Shown here one piece after another: positions 1 to 10,843 of a stretch of DNA of 64,000 bases. The stretch is from Bryoerythrophyllum caledonicum (Eukaryota; Streptophyta; Bryopsida; Pottiales; Pottiaceae). A model generated the notes under the pieces. That model had not been told where the DNA came from. It did not search any database and saw only the letters and a program-made list of their open reading frames with translations. The stretch covers positions 11,414,190-11,478,189 of the forward strand of contig OZ020518.1 of NCBI GenBank assembly GCA_963971425.1. Reading direction: 5' to 3'. Position 1 is the stretch's first letter. Each line of letters opens with the position of its first letter. Position numbers and translations under genes: made by a program.

Positions 1-545
1 TTTCTGTGGTACAAAATGATCTTAAACCCAAGCTTTGATGAAAATGTTATTGCGTTTTTTATTTTAAACGAGGCAGGCAACTCCAAAAACTTTTGCTAGG
101 ACAGTATTGAGTGTGTGATTTTCAATACTAGCAAGTAATAATATGTCCTTTCACATTGTGAAAAAAAATTCTTGTCTGTAGTGAGAAATAACATATCAAC
201 TCAAGTCTAACATTTTTATACATTGTCACAGGTTTGCTTGGCAAGGTACAAGAAAAACTCTTTCTTTTCTATATAATTTTTTTGAGATCCTCATACTTTT
301 TACATTCTATTTTCCAACAACAATATGTGGTGTAAACCTTCATACCAACCATTCGGATTTTCATTCTAAAACGTATCAAGTATCTAAAAATCACGCTAGA
401 AGCTAATTAAGACTTATTAAGTAGCACTCTTACAAAATCACGTCAACTTTGATTTTATAGATAATTAAAAGATCATTATTAGTGTTTGGAGTGAAGAAAA
501 TGGTTCATTTTCTACCCTATGTTGAATTTTGATTGGAGCTTCTCA
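1..545. repeat. Partial, decayed copy of the TTAA-family element
   Basis: This stretch aligns by eye over several hundred bases with the inside of the element at 52703-53614. Shared blocks include 'aacttttgctaggaca', 'gcaaggtaca' and 'aatatgtggtgtaaacc', followed by 'ccattcggatt'. The right end (about 480-530) resembles 44140-44185. The window begins inside the copy, so its left terminus is not visible. No gene is seen here. Confidence 0.7.
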
Positions 546-694
546 TGTGCTTAGGGTTTGGGCGTTTCAGGTCATGGGAGGGCGAGCCGCTACATCAATA
601 TTACACTGCGGTCGATCGCCAACATTATAAGATGGTGGCTATGCACAGGTCCCTTAGCATCGAATTAGCTGTATTTGGATTGTGGAGACAGTGA

Positions 695-2143
695 TTTCAT
701 GTTCTGAGTTTGGTGATGTTCGAGGTGCACGATACCGTGGTCGACTTGCTTTTAGTTCTGGGACGAAGTGCGAGCTTGCCCGTCGCCATTTGCTGCAGCG
801 CTCGCGACAGCCTCGATGCTGTGTGCGCCAGAGTCTCTGCTTCCCAGCAATTCTCGCTCTTGTTCCTCGTCTGGCTTCCAACTCCTTCACAGGGTTTAGG
901 GTTTAGGTTTTGTGATGCTTGTCAAATTCTCCAGGAATGTACTCTAATAAGGTAGAGCAGTGTCCAACTCCTTAGTTTCTAATCTTTGATTATGGTATGG
1001 AATGGAACATTTGGTGATTGGTGGATGAGGTGTATACAAGCATGGATCACTCTATGAACGAAGATGGATATATTTCAAATGCTAAGTCGTTTTAAAAATT
1101 AGAAACGAATTTAAGGTTCTCACGCAGTTTCATTCTGTGAGTAATTCTTATTTTATGGAAGTAACCTGCTGCATGGCTTCTAATGTTCTTCTGGCCTTGT
1201 GAACAGCACAGTGATCAGGGAGAGACAGAGCGGTCTGAAACCCTGAGCAAATTCTACGCTATTGTGGGAACCTGGAACTGCAGCAGCCTTGCGAAGAGCA
1301 GCGTTGTGAAAGTGGAAGGCGATGACGATGAGAAGGTGGAACCGAAGAAGTCCGGGCTTCTGGTGACCACGGATGCTTGTCTGCCATCTGCCGCGCTCGG
1401 GGAGCCTTCTCTTGGCGCCCGCGTCCTCATCCATTTCGACTTGCCTACGAAGAAGGTACATCCAATTGGTTGAAGACACCCCTTTTATTCCATCAATATC
1501 AGCTCCAAATAGTTCTCAACATCTACAACCAGCTGTAAGGAGAGAAAGGTGGCTTGTATTCATCAGGGCGAACTCTTTCTTTCCCCACTCTCTAAACGGC
1601 TACCACTAATTTAACTTGCGTTTAGAGCACCACCAAGCTCTTCGATTGACTGAATTGAATGTTTTCTGAAAGGCCACCAAGCTCTTCTATGTGTCCAAGA
1701 ATAGTATCTTAGTCTTTTTCATGAAGCAAAGTAACCCCAGGGCTTGGATGGCAGGAAGCGTATTTGAGGAGGTTGGCTGCCTGCTTAGTAAGTGCACCGC
1801 TTGTCGTTGGTCACACTACAAATTTCGGCGGCATTGCAGGTCAGTAATTTCTAGGAGTCACTACTATCTGTCTATTTTCTTTGTTCTGAACAAATGCATC
1901 TGACTCGTGGATCAATTCGTGGTATTTTGCTTCGGAGTTGTACAGATCTGTTGTGTTTGTTGCTACATGCTTCTCGACTCGTTTCCTACTTGAATCTGTG
2001 CAGGCGGCATCGTGATCAGTGTGGTTGTGGGAGGTGAGGTGGGTTTGCTCCGCAACATCGAAGAGGGCTGCGGTGTGGTCATCGATGAGATGCCCATTCA
2101 TGTAAGTCGTTACCTATTTGACACAAACTTCATTTGTAGCTGT
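695..2143 (+). CDS. DEAD-box/eIF4A-like protein with a single, degenerate helicase C-terminal domain
   Basis: Proposed exons are 695-868, 1207-1455, 1755-1839 and 2004 onward; phases agree (0, 0, 1). The joined protein follows the eIF4A C-terminal RecA domain. 'SLPVAICCSARDSLDAVCA' matches motif IV. 'LLVTTDACLPS' sits where motif V (TDVxARG) should be. 'ARVLIHFDLPTKK' matches the VINYDLP strand. 'EAYLRRLAACL' replaces motif VI (HRIGRxGR). 'GIVISVVVGGEVGLLRNIEE' and 'VVIDEMPIH' match the end of eIF4A. The motif V and VI arginines are gone, so ATP-driven unwinding is unlikely; a plant single-domain helicase-like family is my best guess. Exon 3 carries about 16 residues more than expected. The first donor (GTCTGG) is weak. 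The 5' end is unsure: an ATG lies at 716 and an upstream exon is possible. The last exon is also unsure: reading through from 2102 stops at 2143. Confidence 0.55.
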
Positions 2144-2245
2144 TGAGGAACTGAGAGCAACATCATGTTTTCATTCCAGATGCTTCTACTCACGAATGTG
2201 TTCAATTGATGATCTTTTTCTTACACGTCGTTTGGTTGTTTTCAG

Positions 2246-2650
2246 TGATTTTTATACGAATTCATATAACCAAGGTGGCCTGATAAGCGTGATGGCTCTT
2301 AATGGTCTCTTCATTCTCATGACGCTTCATGGCTTAGAGTACCCTGATTTTTACAACAAACTGTATGCACTGTTGGAGCCGTCCATATTCGTCGCCAAGC
2401 ATCGTGCACGTTTTTTTGAGGTCTGCTCATGTTCCTTTCCCTATTTCACACTTATTTTAGGCCTCTCTAGATGCAGCCTTTCTCATGTCTTCTTTTATTA
2501 ACCAGATCACCTTTTTATCATGTAGTTGTTGACTCGCTTGCCTTGGTTCTTGCAGTTGACAGATACTTGTTTGAAGTCGAATATGATTCCAGCTTATTTG
2601 GCAGGGCGATCAGCATGATAGCCTGGTTTACAGTTGAGATACAGGCGATA
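2246..2650 (+). pseudogene. NOC4 (nucleolar complex protein 4) gene fragment
   Basis: Two exon-like blocks match the conserved C-terminal region of NOC4, the CBF-domain protein needed for 40S ribosomal subunit assembly in the nucleolus. Block one (2246-2420) has a TTTTCAG acceptor and encodes 'NQGGLISVMALNGLFILM', then 'HGLEYPDFYNKLYALLEP' and 'AKHRARFFE', ending at a GTCTGC donor. Block two begins at 2556 after TTGCAG and encodes 'LTDTCLKSNMIPAYLA', the expected continuation. After 'AYLA' a deletion and stop codons (TGA, TAG) fall where the family has AKRLARLAL. The N-terminal two thirds is not seen upstream, where the unrelated DEAD-box-like gene lies. I infer a truncated pseudogene, lying only about 100 bases beyond the previous gene. 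Confidence 0.65.
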
Positions 2651-2839
2651 CGTAGTTGAGGAGAACTTGTGTTTCAGGACTAGTGACATATGTTTTTTGT
2701 ATTTATTATGAATTCTATAATAATTGAAACTTTTGCCACTATTATTGGTTTTCTAGGTTTTTTGAGTATTGGTCCATTTGGCTCAATGTAATTGCAACAC
2801 TTGATAGCATTAAAAAATGCCACATAAGCCATTTCAAAG

Positions 2840-3112
2840 ACAAACACATTAGCCCCGGCTAATAGAGGAAGTGCAAGATGCATTAGACCCGGCTAACAAA
2901 AGAAAGATTACCCGGGGCTAATACAAGGTAGAATAGCCCCATGTAATTCATGAAGCTTTAGCCCTTCAACTTTAGCCCGGGCAAGGGGAACATTTTTGGG
3001 GGCTAAAGTCCATTTAGCAAAGGACACCCAAGATTTTCCACATGCTTTGTAAGAGGGGGCTAAAAGGGGGGCTAACCCTCAAAACACTAGCCCTGGCTAA
3101 CGCCTCCTAAGT
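2840..3112. repeat. GGCTAA-rich repeat next to the kinase pseudogene
   Basis: About ten copies of the core 'tagccc(c)ggcta' or its halves are packed into 270 bases, in both orientations (for example at 2850, 2882, 2915, 2976, 3062, 3075, 3097). It begins directly beyond the last recognisable kinase exon. It looks like a MITE or remnant rich in short inverted repeats. The adjoining 2660-2840 shows nothing else. Confidence 0.4.
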
Positions 3113-3114
3113 TT

Positions 3115-6045
3115 CCTGTGTTACCTCGAGCAGCTTTAAGTGCAACCTGAAGCCGAGTCTTCCAATCCAAATTGAAGTCTCTCTCCCGGTTGTCCACTCC
3201 TGCAATCAAGCATTCACGTGCCCACTTGACAATTAGATGACCGACTCAAAACACTTGGGTGAGACTGAGAAAACGACTAAGAATAGAGCAGTAAACATGT
3301 ACCATACAGTACAGTTGATCCTGCGCAGTGCCCTTTGACATGTACTCATAGTACAGCAGGATCAGGATTTCTCCTTCGTTGCAGTAGCCAACCAAGGACA
3401 CGAGAATCTTATGATGAACCCGTGTTGGTACTGTAGTTCAATCTGCCGAGGAGATTGGATCCATCAAAACCTCAGTCAAGATCCACCTGCGGGCGAGTAG
3501 ACCTACCTCATTGATGAACTCCTTGGAGCCTTGGTTTCATGAGCCTTTGGCAGCAGATTATACAGCTACCGAGTCGTGTCCGCATTCCAATTTGCCGTAA
3601 TTCACAGGACCAAATCCTCCTCTTCCCAGCAATTTGTCGTTTCTGTTTGTGGCAGTCATGACCTGCGCCAGAGTGTATCGAGTCGTTGTTCCATCCTCCA
3701 CCCCTGTCCACAAAAGCACCTTCCACTTATATACTGGTACAATGAGAACTGCCACTGGAGTAAATGATGATTTAGACGTGGAACAGCTGGTGCTGTGAAA
3801 CACCTGATTCAGAAACCGGTGGAGCGAACCGTTTCTGGGTCATGTCGTCGGTGGGGCGGCGTCGACGGCAGCACAACACCGCGATGACTGCAACCGCAAT
3901 TCCAACCGCCTCGAGTACTCCAACTACAACCCCCACTATGATCCCCAAATTTGATGACTTCTTCTCGTGAGTCATGTCGCATACGCGCAAGGACCAGGGT
4001 TTCCTTCCACTCTGAGGAACCAACATTACATTGCACATGAGTGGATGCCCTTACACTTGCAGGTGTGTAGAAAGTAGTGTCCTACAACTGAAAGGTTTGC
4101 CTATTTAGAGTTTTTACTAACACAACAGTATCAAACAAATAATTTAATTGTACGAATATACCAATGTCTAGTTAACTGATGCACGGCAGGTGAATCGACT
4201 CACCTAAAACCTGAAAGGTGAGAAGGGCCTCCGGCACACTTCCGGTCGAGGTGTTATTTTGCAGATGTCTGCATGGTAGAGAGTGCGGAGGAATTAAACA
4301 TTCATATGTACATTGAGGCATGTGTGTTGGACTCTGAACTCTATGCAGAAGAGAATAACTCATTCTACTCATGCCATCCTTCAAGTTGGTGTAAACCGGT
4401 TATTTATGATGTTAAGACCCGGGCAGAAGCAGGATAGAAGAGCTTACAACTCTTTCAAATTTGGCAAAAATGCCAACCAGGCAGGTACCCGTCCTGTGAG
4501 TTGGTTATTGTCCAAACACCTGCAATATTCCAGACACAAAAGGCCAGTAGATAGTGGCATAGATGATTCGAAAAAATTCGTAAATTATGCATATTACAAC
4601 AACTCCCACAACGCCTTTGCAGAGAACCTTATCCGAGCCGAAGTAAATGCGTGAAGTCGTGATCTCGTGAAAGCCCTGGAAGCTGGAGCATACAATGTGG
4701 TAAGGCTGGCAAAGGCCGCATATCTGGAATATGCCTGGACAAGTTGGCACTAGAAAGTTTCCTGGATCAGCATTCGATCAGTTGGGAAAGCTGGAGTATT
4801 CTACTACTAACTTCAACAACTGTAGCGATGGCACAGGAACCTGAAATTGCATCCGCGCGACCCAGAGATTGTTCTTATAAAAGAACAGTAATGAGAAGAT
4901 TTGAAGAAAATAGTGTTACGGGGCTGATACAAACACAACAGTTGTTCTTGGAGAAGGATCTGCGCTACAGAGCAACCATTCATATGGGTTCATTAGGCAA
5001 GGGTCTCCAGCCCACATCGCCTCCAGTCCAAAGGACTGTTCCAAACCTTCAATGGCTCCCACTGCTTGATGCACCGAAGGGTTGTAAATGAATATAATGT
5101 ACTAGAAATTAGATGCACATTTTCTGCAAATTACGAGGGTCATATCTATCTCTCAAGTTCCAGAGTGAGAAATACGTTCGTACCATCAGCATCAAAAGTC
5201 CGGGTAGCTTTTTGTGGATGGAGAGAAACTCCACAGCGTTCCTAAGAGGAGGTGGACTCGTGGATGAATTTGTGACAAGCGTGACATTCAACTGCACTTC
5301 CGGGTTGAATGTGGAACCGCTAACAGTGTACTCGATGGGCTTATAACTCGTATCCCAAGCAATTGAGTATATATTGATGTTGGAATACGACACCTCATCA
5401 TTGATGAGAATGTCAAAGGTTCTGGTCGGGGCTGGCACAGACAATGAACACAAAATCCAGAATTAGAAATGTATGATTGAACAAAACTAAGGAATTTTAG
5501 CACCGTGCAAATTAAAGAGTAATCTGCTGCAAGAGTTTATTACCTGCAACTCGGCGAGACAAACTTTGATTTTGAAGGAACTGTCGTGGAATATGGGAGG
5601 GAATGGAATAGTGAATTTGTGTCTAGCTGACTGACGTAACGTCTGTGTTCAAAACTGCCGGTGGAGACATTTCCGAAGCAAATTCAACGTCTGCGTCCAC
5701 TACAGACGTACAATGGCCAAGTTTAATGTCGCACTTACCGCTTCGAAATTCCAAATCCAGTCTTAGGGATCTTCTGGGTACCTTTCAAGGAATGACAACC
5801 CACACGTAGTCAGAGGACAATGCATCTAGTTAGCTGGGAAAAAGAGAGAAAGGCTGCCCCAGGTTAGGTTGTATGCACTAACCTGATGACTCTGGTGCCA
5901 CCCAAGTAAACACGTTTTTGCAGGAAAAACGCTAAACCATCTGCCACTGTTGCATACATAAAGCTGTCCAAGGGCCGCAGCTCAAGCGAAGAGATGAAAG
6001 GGTTGCCGATACCGAGAAGCGATACATTCAATACCGAGTGGAATC
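3115..6045 (-). pseudogene. Malectin-like LRR receptor kinase, decayed and truncated
   Basis: Read on the minus strand, pieces of a plant LRR-RLK of subfamily I type appear in order. Malectin-like ectodomain: 'VSLLGIGNPFISSLELRPLD' (near 5990), 'RYPEDP*DWIW' (near 5780) and 'FDILINDEVSYSNINIYS' (near 5420). LRR cap: 'GAIEGLEQSFGLEAMWAGDP' (near 5050). LRR: 'HLQNNTSTGSVPEALL' (near 4240). Transmembrane segment rich in I/V/G followed by CCRRRR (near 3900). Kinase glycine loop: 'LLGRGGFGPVNYG' (near 3640). Later '[14 protein letters not shown]' and 'DFNLDWKTRLQVALKAARG' (near 3150). The codon for the invariant VAVK lysine is TAA, with another stop soon after, and more stops and frameshifts elsewhere. 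The catalytic loop (HRD) and DFG exons are missing downstream. It therefore cannot make a functional kinase. Confidence 0.8.
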
Positions 6046-6506
6046 TTTATATGCACGGAAAATATACTCGTTCCCTGATGTCACAAGAACCTGGAATGCT
6101 CGGAAAATATACTCAGCTACATTTTGATTGTTTTTTTCAATTATGAGTAAACCAAGAACTCTTCCTTTCTAATAATTATGTAGAGTGAACTTTAGAAACC
6201 AAATAGCTAATCTAAGAAGAATTCTCCTTGGCGGAAGTCAAATTTCACGTAGGATTTGCTCTTTATTGTGTCTGGTAATCTATTGTGCAAGCTGCTATGG
6301 GTGTCTAGCAAGCTCTCAAAAAATAAAAACATTCTCATCCAAAGTCCACCAATCAATTGGCCAAGGAAGAAGCATTCCTAAAACCCGGAGCCGTGGAGGG
6401 ATCTATTGCAAACAAGATTCAAGGATTCGGTGGCAACTACTTCTCTACACACAGCCCTTGCCTCGAGATCTGGCCAATTGCCACCGACATTTTTGTCAAG
6501 GTCTTA

Positions 6507-7058
6507 GGGCCGCTTCACACTATGCCCAAGTCGAGAGGCCGACCGTCAAAATGAGTGGCCAAACTATGGCAAGAGGCCAAACTTTTTTGCCAAAAAAATA
6601 CATTAAATCATATAGATTGAAGGTTTGGCTGGTCGTGGTGTGAAGCCCCAAAGGCCAAGTCCAAAGTCCAAACCCCATATCATTACGCCAAAAAAAATCA
6701 GCCCAAAAAAATCAGCCAATAAGAATCAGCCAAAAAAATCAGCCTGAAAAAATCAGCCCAAAAATTTGGTCTCTTTCATCTAACGGTCTAGATCTTGTCA
6801 CTTTTTGATTATTTTAATAAATAAATTCGACGGACTCTCGATTGTAGTTTGGGTCGAGCAAAATGGGCGACCCAAGTTTTGCTCAAGAGGCCGTCGCTTT
6901 GGCGCCAAAACAACCCAAAAGTGTTGCCATGTAGGACGACGGCCTTTGGAGTTTGGCCACAAGTGTGAAGGCCCGAAGTCCGGACTTTGGCCATTCTAGC
7001 AATCTCATGGGTGGAAATCGACGGCCTCTCGACTTGGCCACCAAGTGTGAAGCGGCCC
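6507..7058. mobile_element. PIF/Harbinger-like MITE, copy 1
   Basis: 552-bp element. Both ends read GGGCCGCTTCACACT inward and then continue to a shared CCAAGTCGAGAGGCCG block. It is flanked on both sides by TTA (6504-6506 and 7059-7061), the 3-bp target duplication typical of PIF/Harbinger. No coding capacity is seen. Related copies lie at 18589, 21768 and, more diverged, 41695. Confidence 0.8.
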
Positions 7059-7061
7059 TTA

Positions 7062-8184
7062 CTCAACATGCACCTCCAATTCCTATGACCTTTCATCCTA
7101 TTATCTCAATTGGACATAATTCTTCTCAAAATGGAAGCCCTAGGATTCATTATCGGATCTCTAATAGCAACAATATTTTGTCCCCAGTTCAGGCCATTTG
7201 CAACTCACCTCATGACGTGAATGCTGATGGAATAGAAGTTGCTTTGTGTAAGACGTGCTCCCCTCGTCTCTCCAATCAACAGACAACCTTGTGAATATGC
7301 TATGTTTTGGACGCAAAGATCGAGGTGCGCCTTCCCAGGAGGTTCAGAAGTCTCAACAATTACTTCCTTGCACATGCAGGGAGGGCTTTATCAAAGGCAA
7401 ATAAATTGACTTTGCCTCGGTCATTGCCTTGGATGTTGGCTTCTTCTATCGATAGGGTAGCTCTTCTTCTACCTAATTAGGTTTTAGTTCTTGTTAGGAG
7501 AACAAGGGGATGGGGTTCTCTCCCTTTCGCTCTCGTTCGTGATCCATGAGGGGGCTTTCTATTGATAAGACTCTTTCTCTTGGCTCTATTGCGTTCGTTT
7601 GGGAACTTGGGCCGCAAGGCAATTTCGTAGGATCTTTCAAGAACCGGTATATTTTGTTCTTGTTTGATCTACCCGGATCTTTGAGTTCATCTAAAAAGAA
7701 TCCCATTGTCAGCAAGTGAGCCTTGCATGTGAACGATATTGGCCAGATTGACATGACCATAGACACAAGCACACAGTCTTGTGAACTGAGGAGCTGCAAC
7801 AGTAAGGTTGCCTTCAGACAATCAAGAAATCTACACCCAAAGCAGACGATGCATAACATCATCCACGTATGTGCTTTGCTACTATGAAGAACGCTATAAA
7901 TTCAACAAATCCAAGTCTTGTTTACCATGTGGGATTGTCAAGGTGGGATGACCCAATGCCGACCCACGACCCAACACCTCACCTTTCTATTCTCCTCCTA
8001 GAATATCAGAGAGGAAATGTAGCCTATCTATACATGATTTGTGCATGAAGTTTAAAATTAATGTGGCGACATGCTACATTTCCTCCCTGAATGGCTGAAA
8101 TATATGAAGGGTGTAGAAAGGTGTGGTCTTGGGTAGTTTTATGTCATCCTACCTTACTAGCCTTGCCACTTGGTGCCCTAGCCC
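7062..8184. other. No recognisable gene
   Basis: A 122-codon open frame on the minus strand (7494-7862) has no motif I recognise. No splice signals or repeats stand out. It may be a remnant of an old mobile element, but nothing supports that firmly. Confidence 0.3.
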
Positions 8185-8188
8185 TTAA

Positions 8189-8641
8189 GCTCTAAGAGAC
8201 CAAGTTTCCATTCGGGGGACAAAAAATTTCACTTTGACTGTAGTTATCTTTTAATTTGTATACTCAAAATTGACAAAGATCTTACCACATCATCTCATAA
8301 AAGTTTAGAAGAGGATCCTACGATTTCATTCTCAAAAAGTTCATCTTAGGTATTTTTTTATCAATGGAGTAGAGATTCCTCTAAAATGCCTTATTCTATA
8401 GGAATTAAACAAATTCAACTCCTTAACCCCAAAGGACCAAGGCATTTTAGAGGAATCTCTACTCCATTGATTAAAACCTCCCAAGATGAACTTTTTGAAA
8501 ATGTAACTGTAGGATCTTCTTCTATATGTATATGGAATGATGTGGTAAACATTCTGTGAATTTTGACCGTATAGATTGAAAGATAAATGCAGTCAAAGTG
8601 ACAAATTTTGTACCCTGTAGGTACACTTGGTCCTTGATGGG
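8189..8641. mobile_element. Foldback element of the TTAA family
   Basis: A 453-bp near-palindrome. Its two arms (about 8189-8394 and 8437-8641) are inverted copies of each other, seen clearly in the inner blocks ('tggagtagagattcctcta' against its complement near 8447) and the outer ones ('gaccaag' against 'cttggtcc'). TTAA flanks both ends (8185-8188 and 8642-8645). The inner arm tips carry 'aaggaccaaggcatttta', shared with the ends of the other TTAA elements. It encodes nothing. Confidence 0.75.
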
Positions 8642-8963
8642 TTAAACAAATTCTTGACTAGCACATGTCTTTTAGACAAGACTAACTACAAAAATGCTCT
8701 AGTACATTAATGGCATCATGCCTTCATTTTTTTGAGAAACAACTAGGATAAGTAAGGATATCCTCTGTCCTCAATTATGGAAGAACTTTGTCTACTTTTC
8801 TTGTGACCCCATGCATGAAAGCCTTGTGAAGGTAAAATTTCAAGCAACATGATTGTCTTTCATTGAGCAAGGAAGGCCAATGCAAATGTTTGTAGAGTGT
8901 TTCTTTGAATCTACTACTGCCTGCATATGAAAAGTGTATGAGCTAGTCTTCTAGTTAACATAA

Positions 8964-9314
8964 GAAAAGCCCCCCTAAAACTGACAAGTTAAGGAACGTG
9001 CATATATGGAGAGGAGATAATTATACCATTATTTTTTAGTGATAGCCAATAGAATCACAATTCCAACCCAAGTGATTTCATATCTTTTCAATGAAAACTG
9101 AATTAGTTATGAATTTTCAAATTGTGCAGCCATGTTTAGTGGGTGGCCAGTAGTAGGTACCCCCATAACCAACGACCAAAAGTAAGGGTCTTGACTAATA
9201 TCAGACCTCCATTTGGTGCTCAGTTGGTGGTAATGGGATGGAAGAGGGTTGGATATACCCCAATTTTATAGGCGTTGGCTATGGGTTTTTGTTGGTTATG
9301 GGGGGAGGCTTACC
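8964..9314. mobile_element. 350-bp MITE with GGTAAGCC ends, copy 1
   Basis: This segment is the inverted near-copy of 19982-20329. The ends read roughly GGTAAGCCCCCC and GGTAAGCCTCCCC inward. The two copies are the same length within a few bases, which defines the element boundaries. No coding capacity. The superfamily is not clear; a target duplication could not be settled. Confidence 0.65.
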
Positions 9315-10701
9315 TTAATCTTTTAGATAGGCCTTGGTTTTCTAGTTTTGAAGTGCGCTCTATTGATGGCACCTTGAACAGAAGGCAAGCCACACAATTG
9401 CCTAAATTCTAGCACATTCAACCTCATCTGTGCACCAACTCACTAGGAAATTGTGTTCTTGTACACAACATACTAATAGTAAATACTACTTCTCATGGAA
9501 CCAGTCCAACTGTTGCAAATAACTCCGCACACGAGACAAATCCTAACCCATGAATAAGTGTGTACAATGCACATACTACTCGAGCTCCCACACAGGCTAC
9601 CTCTCTGTAGTTTATATCAATGCGAAGAATGAGAAGACAGAGGTGTTCACCAATCTCTAGAAAAGTTTCATTAGACATTTAAAACAATTCAATTCAGCAG
9701 GATTGATTATATTCCAACATAACGAAATCAGCAAACTCACCGTTATTAGTGAGCACATTCTAAGTGACAACATTGTTAATGGTCTGGATGTAGTGAACAA
9801 TTAACATAGTATTTGTAGCAATAGAAGCATCACTTCATCTGAGATCGCCTTCACAGGATTTAACGAGGATATCTCAAAGAGAGAAACCGTGCCTATTGTT
9901 TCGAAATGGAAGGTCTAAGTTCACTACATCCAACTTCGACTTCAACTGGTCGCATTGCAGTAGGGCTTCAACTTCTGGGTTGCATCCTAGCAAAAGTAAG
10001 AGTCGTAACAACAGGGTATCAAAGTTCACAAGAAAGCAAGCTGCGAAATGGATCACAGGGGGGCAATTGTTAATAAAAAGAGGAGCATTTCACGATTACA
10101 GCTTCCACAACAACTTGAGTATTCAATCCTTTTATTAAAAAGAAGAGAACACGATGCTGTATCCATTTCAAGAGCTTTCTCTCGATCTATGTACAAATTT
10201 CTACCACTTAAATTAAGTCCCAACAATTGCTAACAATCAATCATCCCCACTAAATGCACACCAAAAAATGTCCACAACAAAGCGGGTTTGCCTTCCCAGA
10301 TATATCACAACTATTCTACCTGTACCTTTCATCCACATGAGACCACTTTTTTGAGTCCCCACTTTGTTGATCAGCTTCAACAGAAAAATGTGATGAGTAA
10401 CGGTTCTAAGATCACATGTGGCGCTGCTTGTAAGCCAGAGAAACGTTCACCATCGGTTGAGAATTGGAAACCTTCTGCAAACAATCAAAACAAAATCGGG
10501 AAAGATATTTACTTGAAGCCTCCAGCTATGAACAGATCTGAGTATAGATAATAGTGCAACAAGTGCAAGAAACTACCAAACTGACTGCAGTTGATCCTTC
10601 AAAGTGACGAGTATTGGCCATAGGATTTACCATTAAAATCTACAACTACTAAAGCTTCATTCACTCATTTGAGTTATTGGTAAAGTCACTCAAAGTTTGA
10701 G
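9315..10701. other. No recognisable gene
   Basis: AT-rich DNA downstream of the HSPRO gene. Short open frames on both strands (for example 9896-10138 and 10288-10551) carry no recognisable motif. I see no repeat, RNA gene or splice structure. Confidence 0.3.
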
Positions 10702-10770
10702 GGTCAGTAATTGATCATGCAAGACAAGTAATGAATCATACACGACAAGTGATTGATCGTGCAAGACAAG
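10702..10770. repeat. Short tandem repeat just past the HSPRO stop
   Basis: A unit of about 24 bases ending 'catgcaagacaagta' or a close variant occurs nearly three times. It lies 75-140 bases beyond the HSPRO stop codon, so it could be in the 3' untranslated region. Confidence 0.55.
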
Positions 10771-10843
10771 AGCAAGACAACTAAAATGATTAGGACGTGC
10801 ACCTTGACTGGAATATCCATGCTGGCCGACGCCTCGGCCGACA

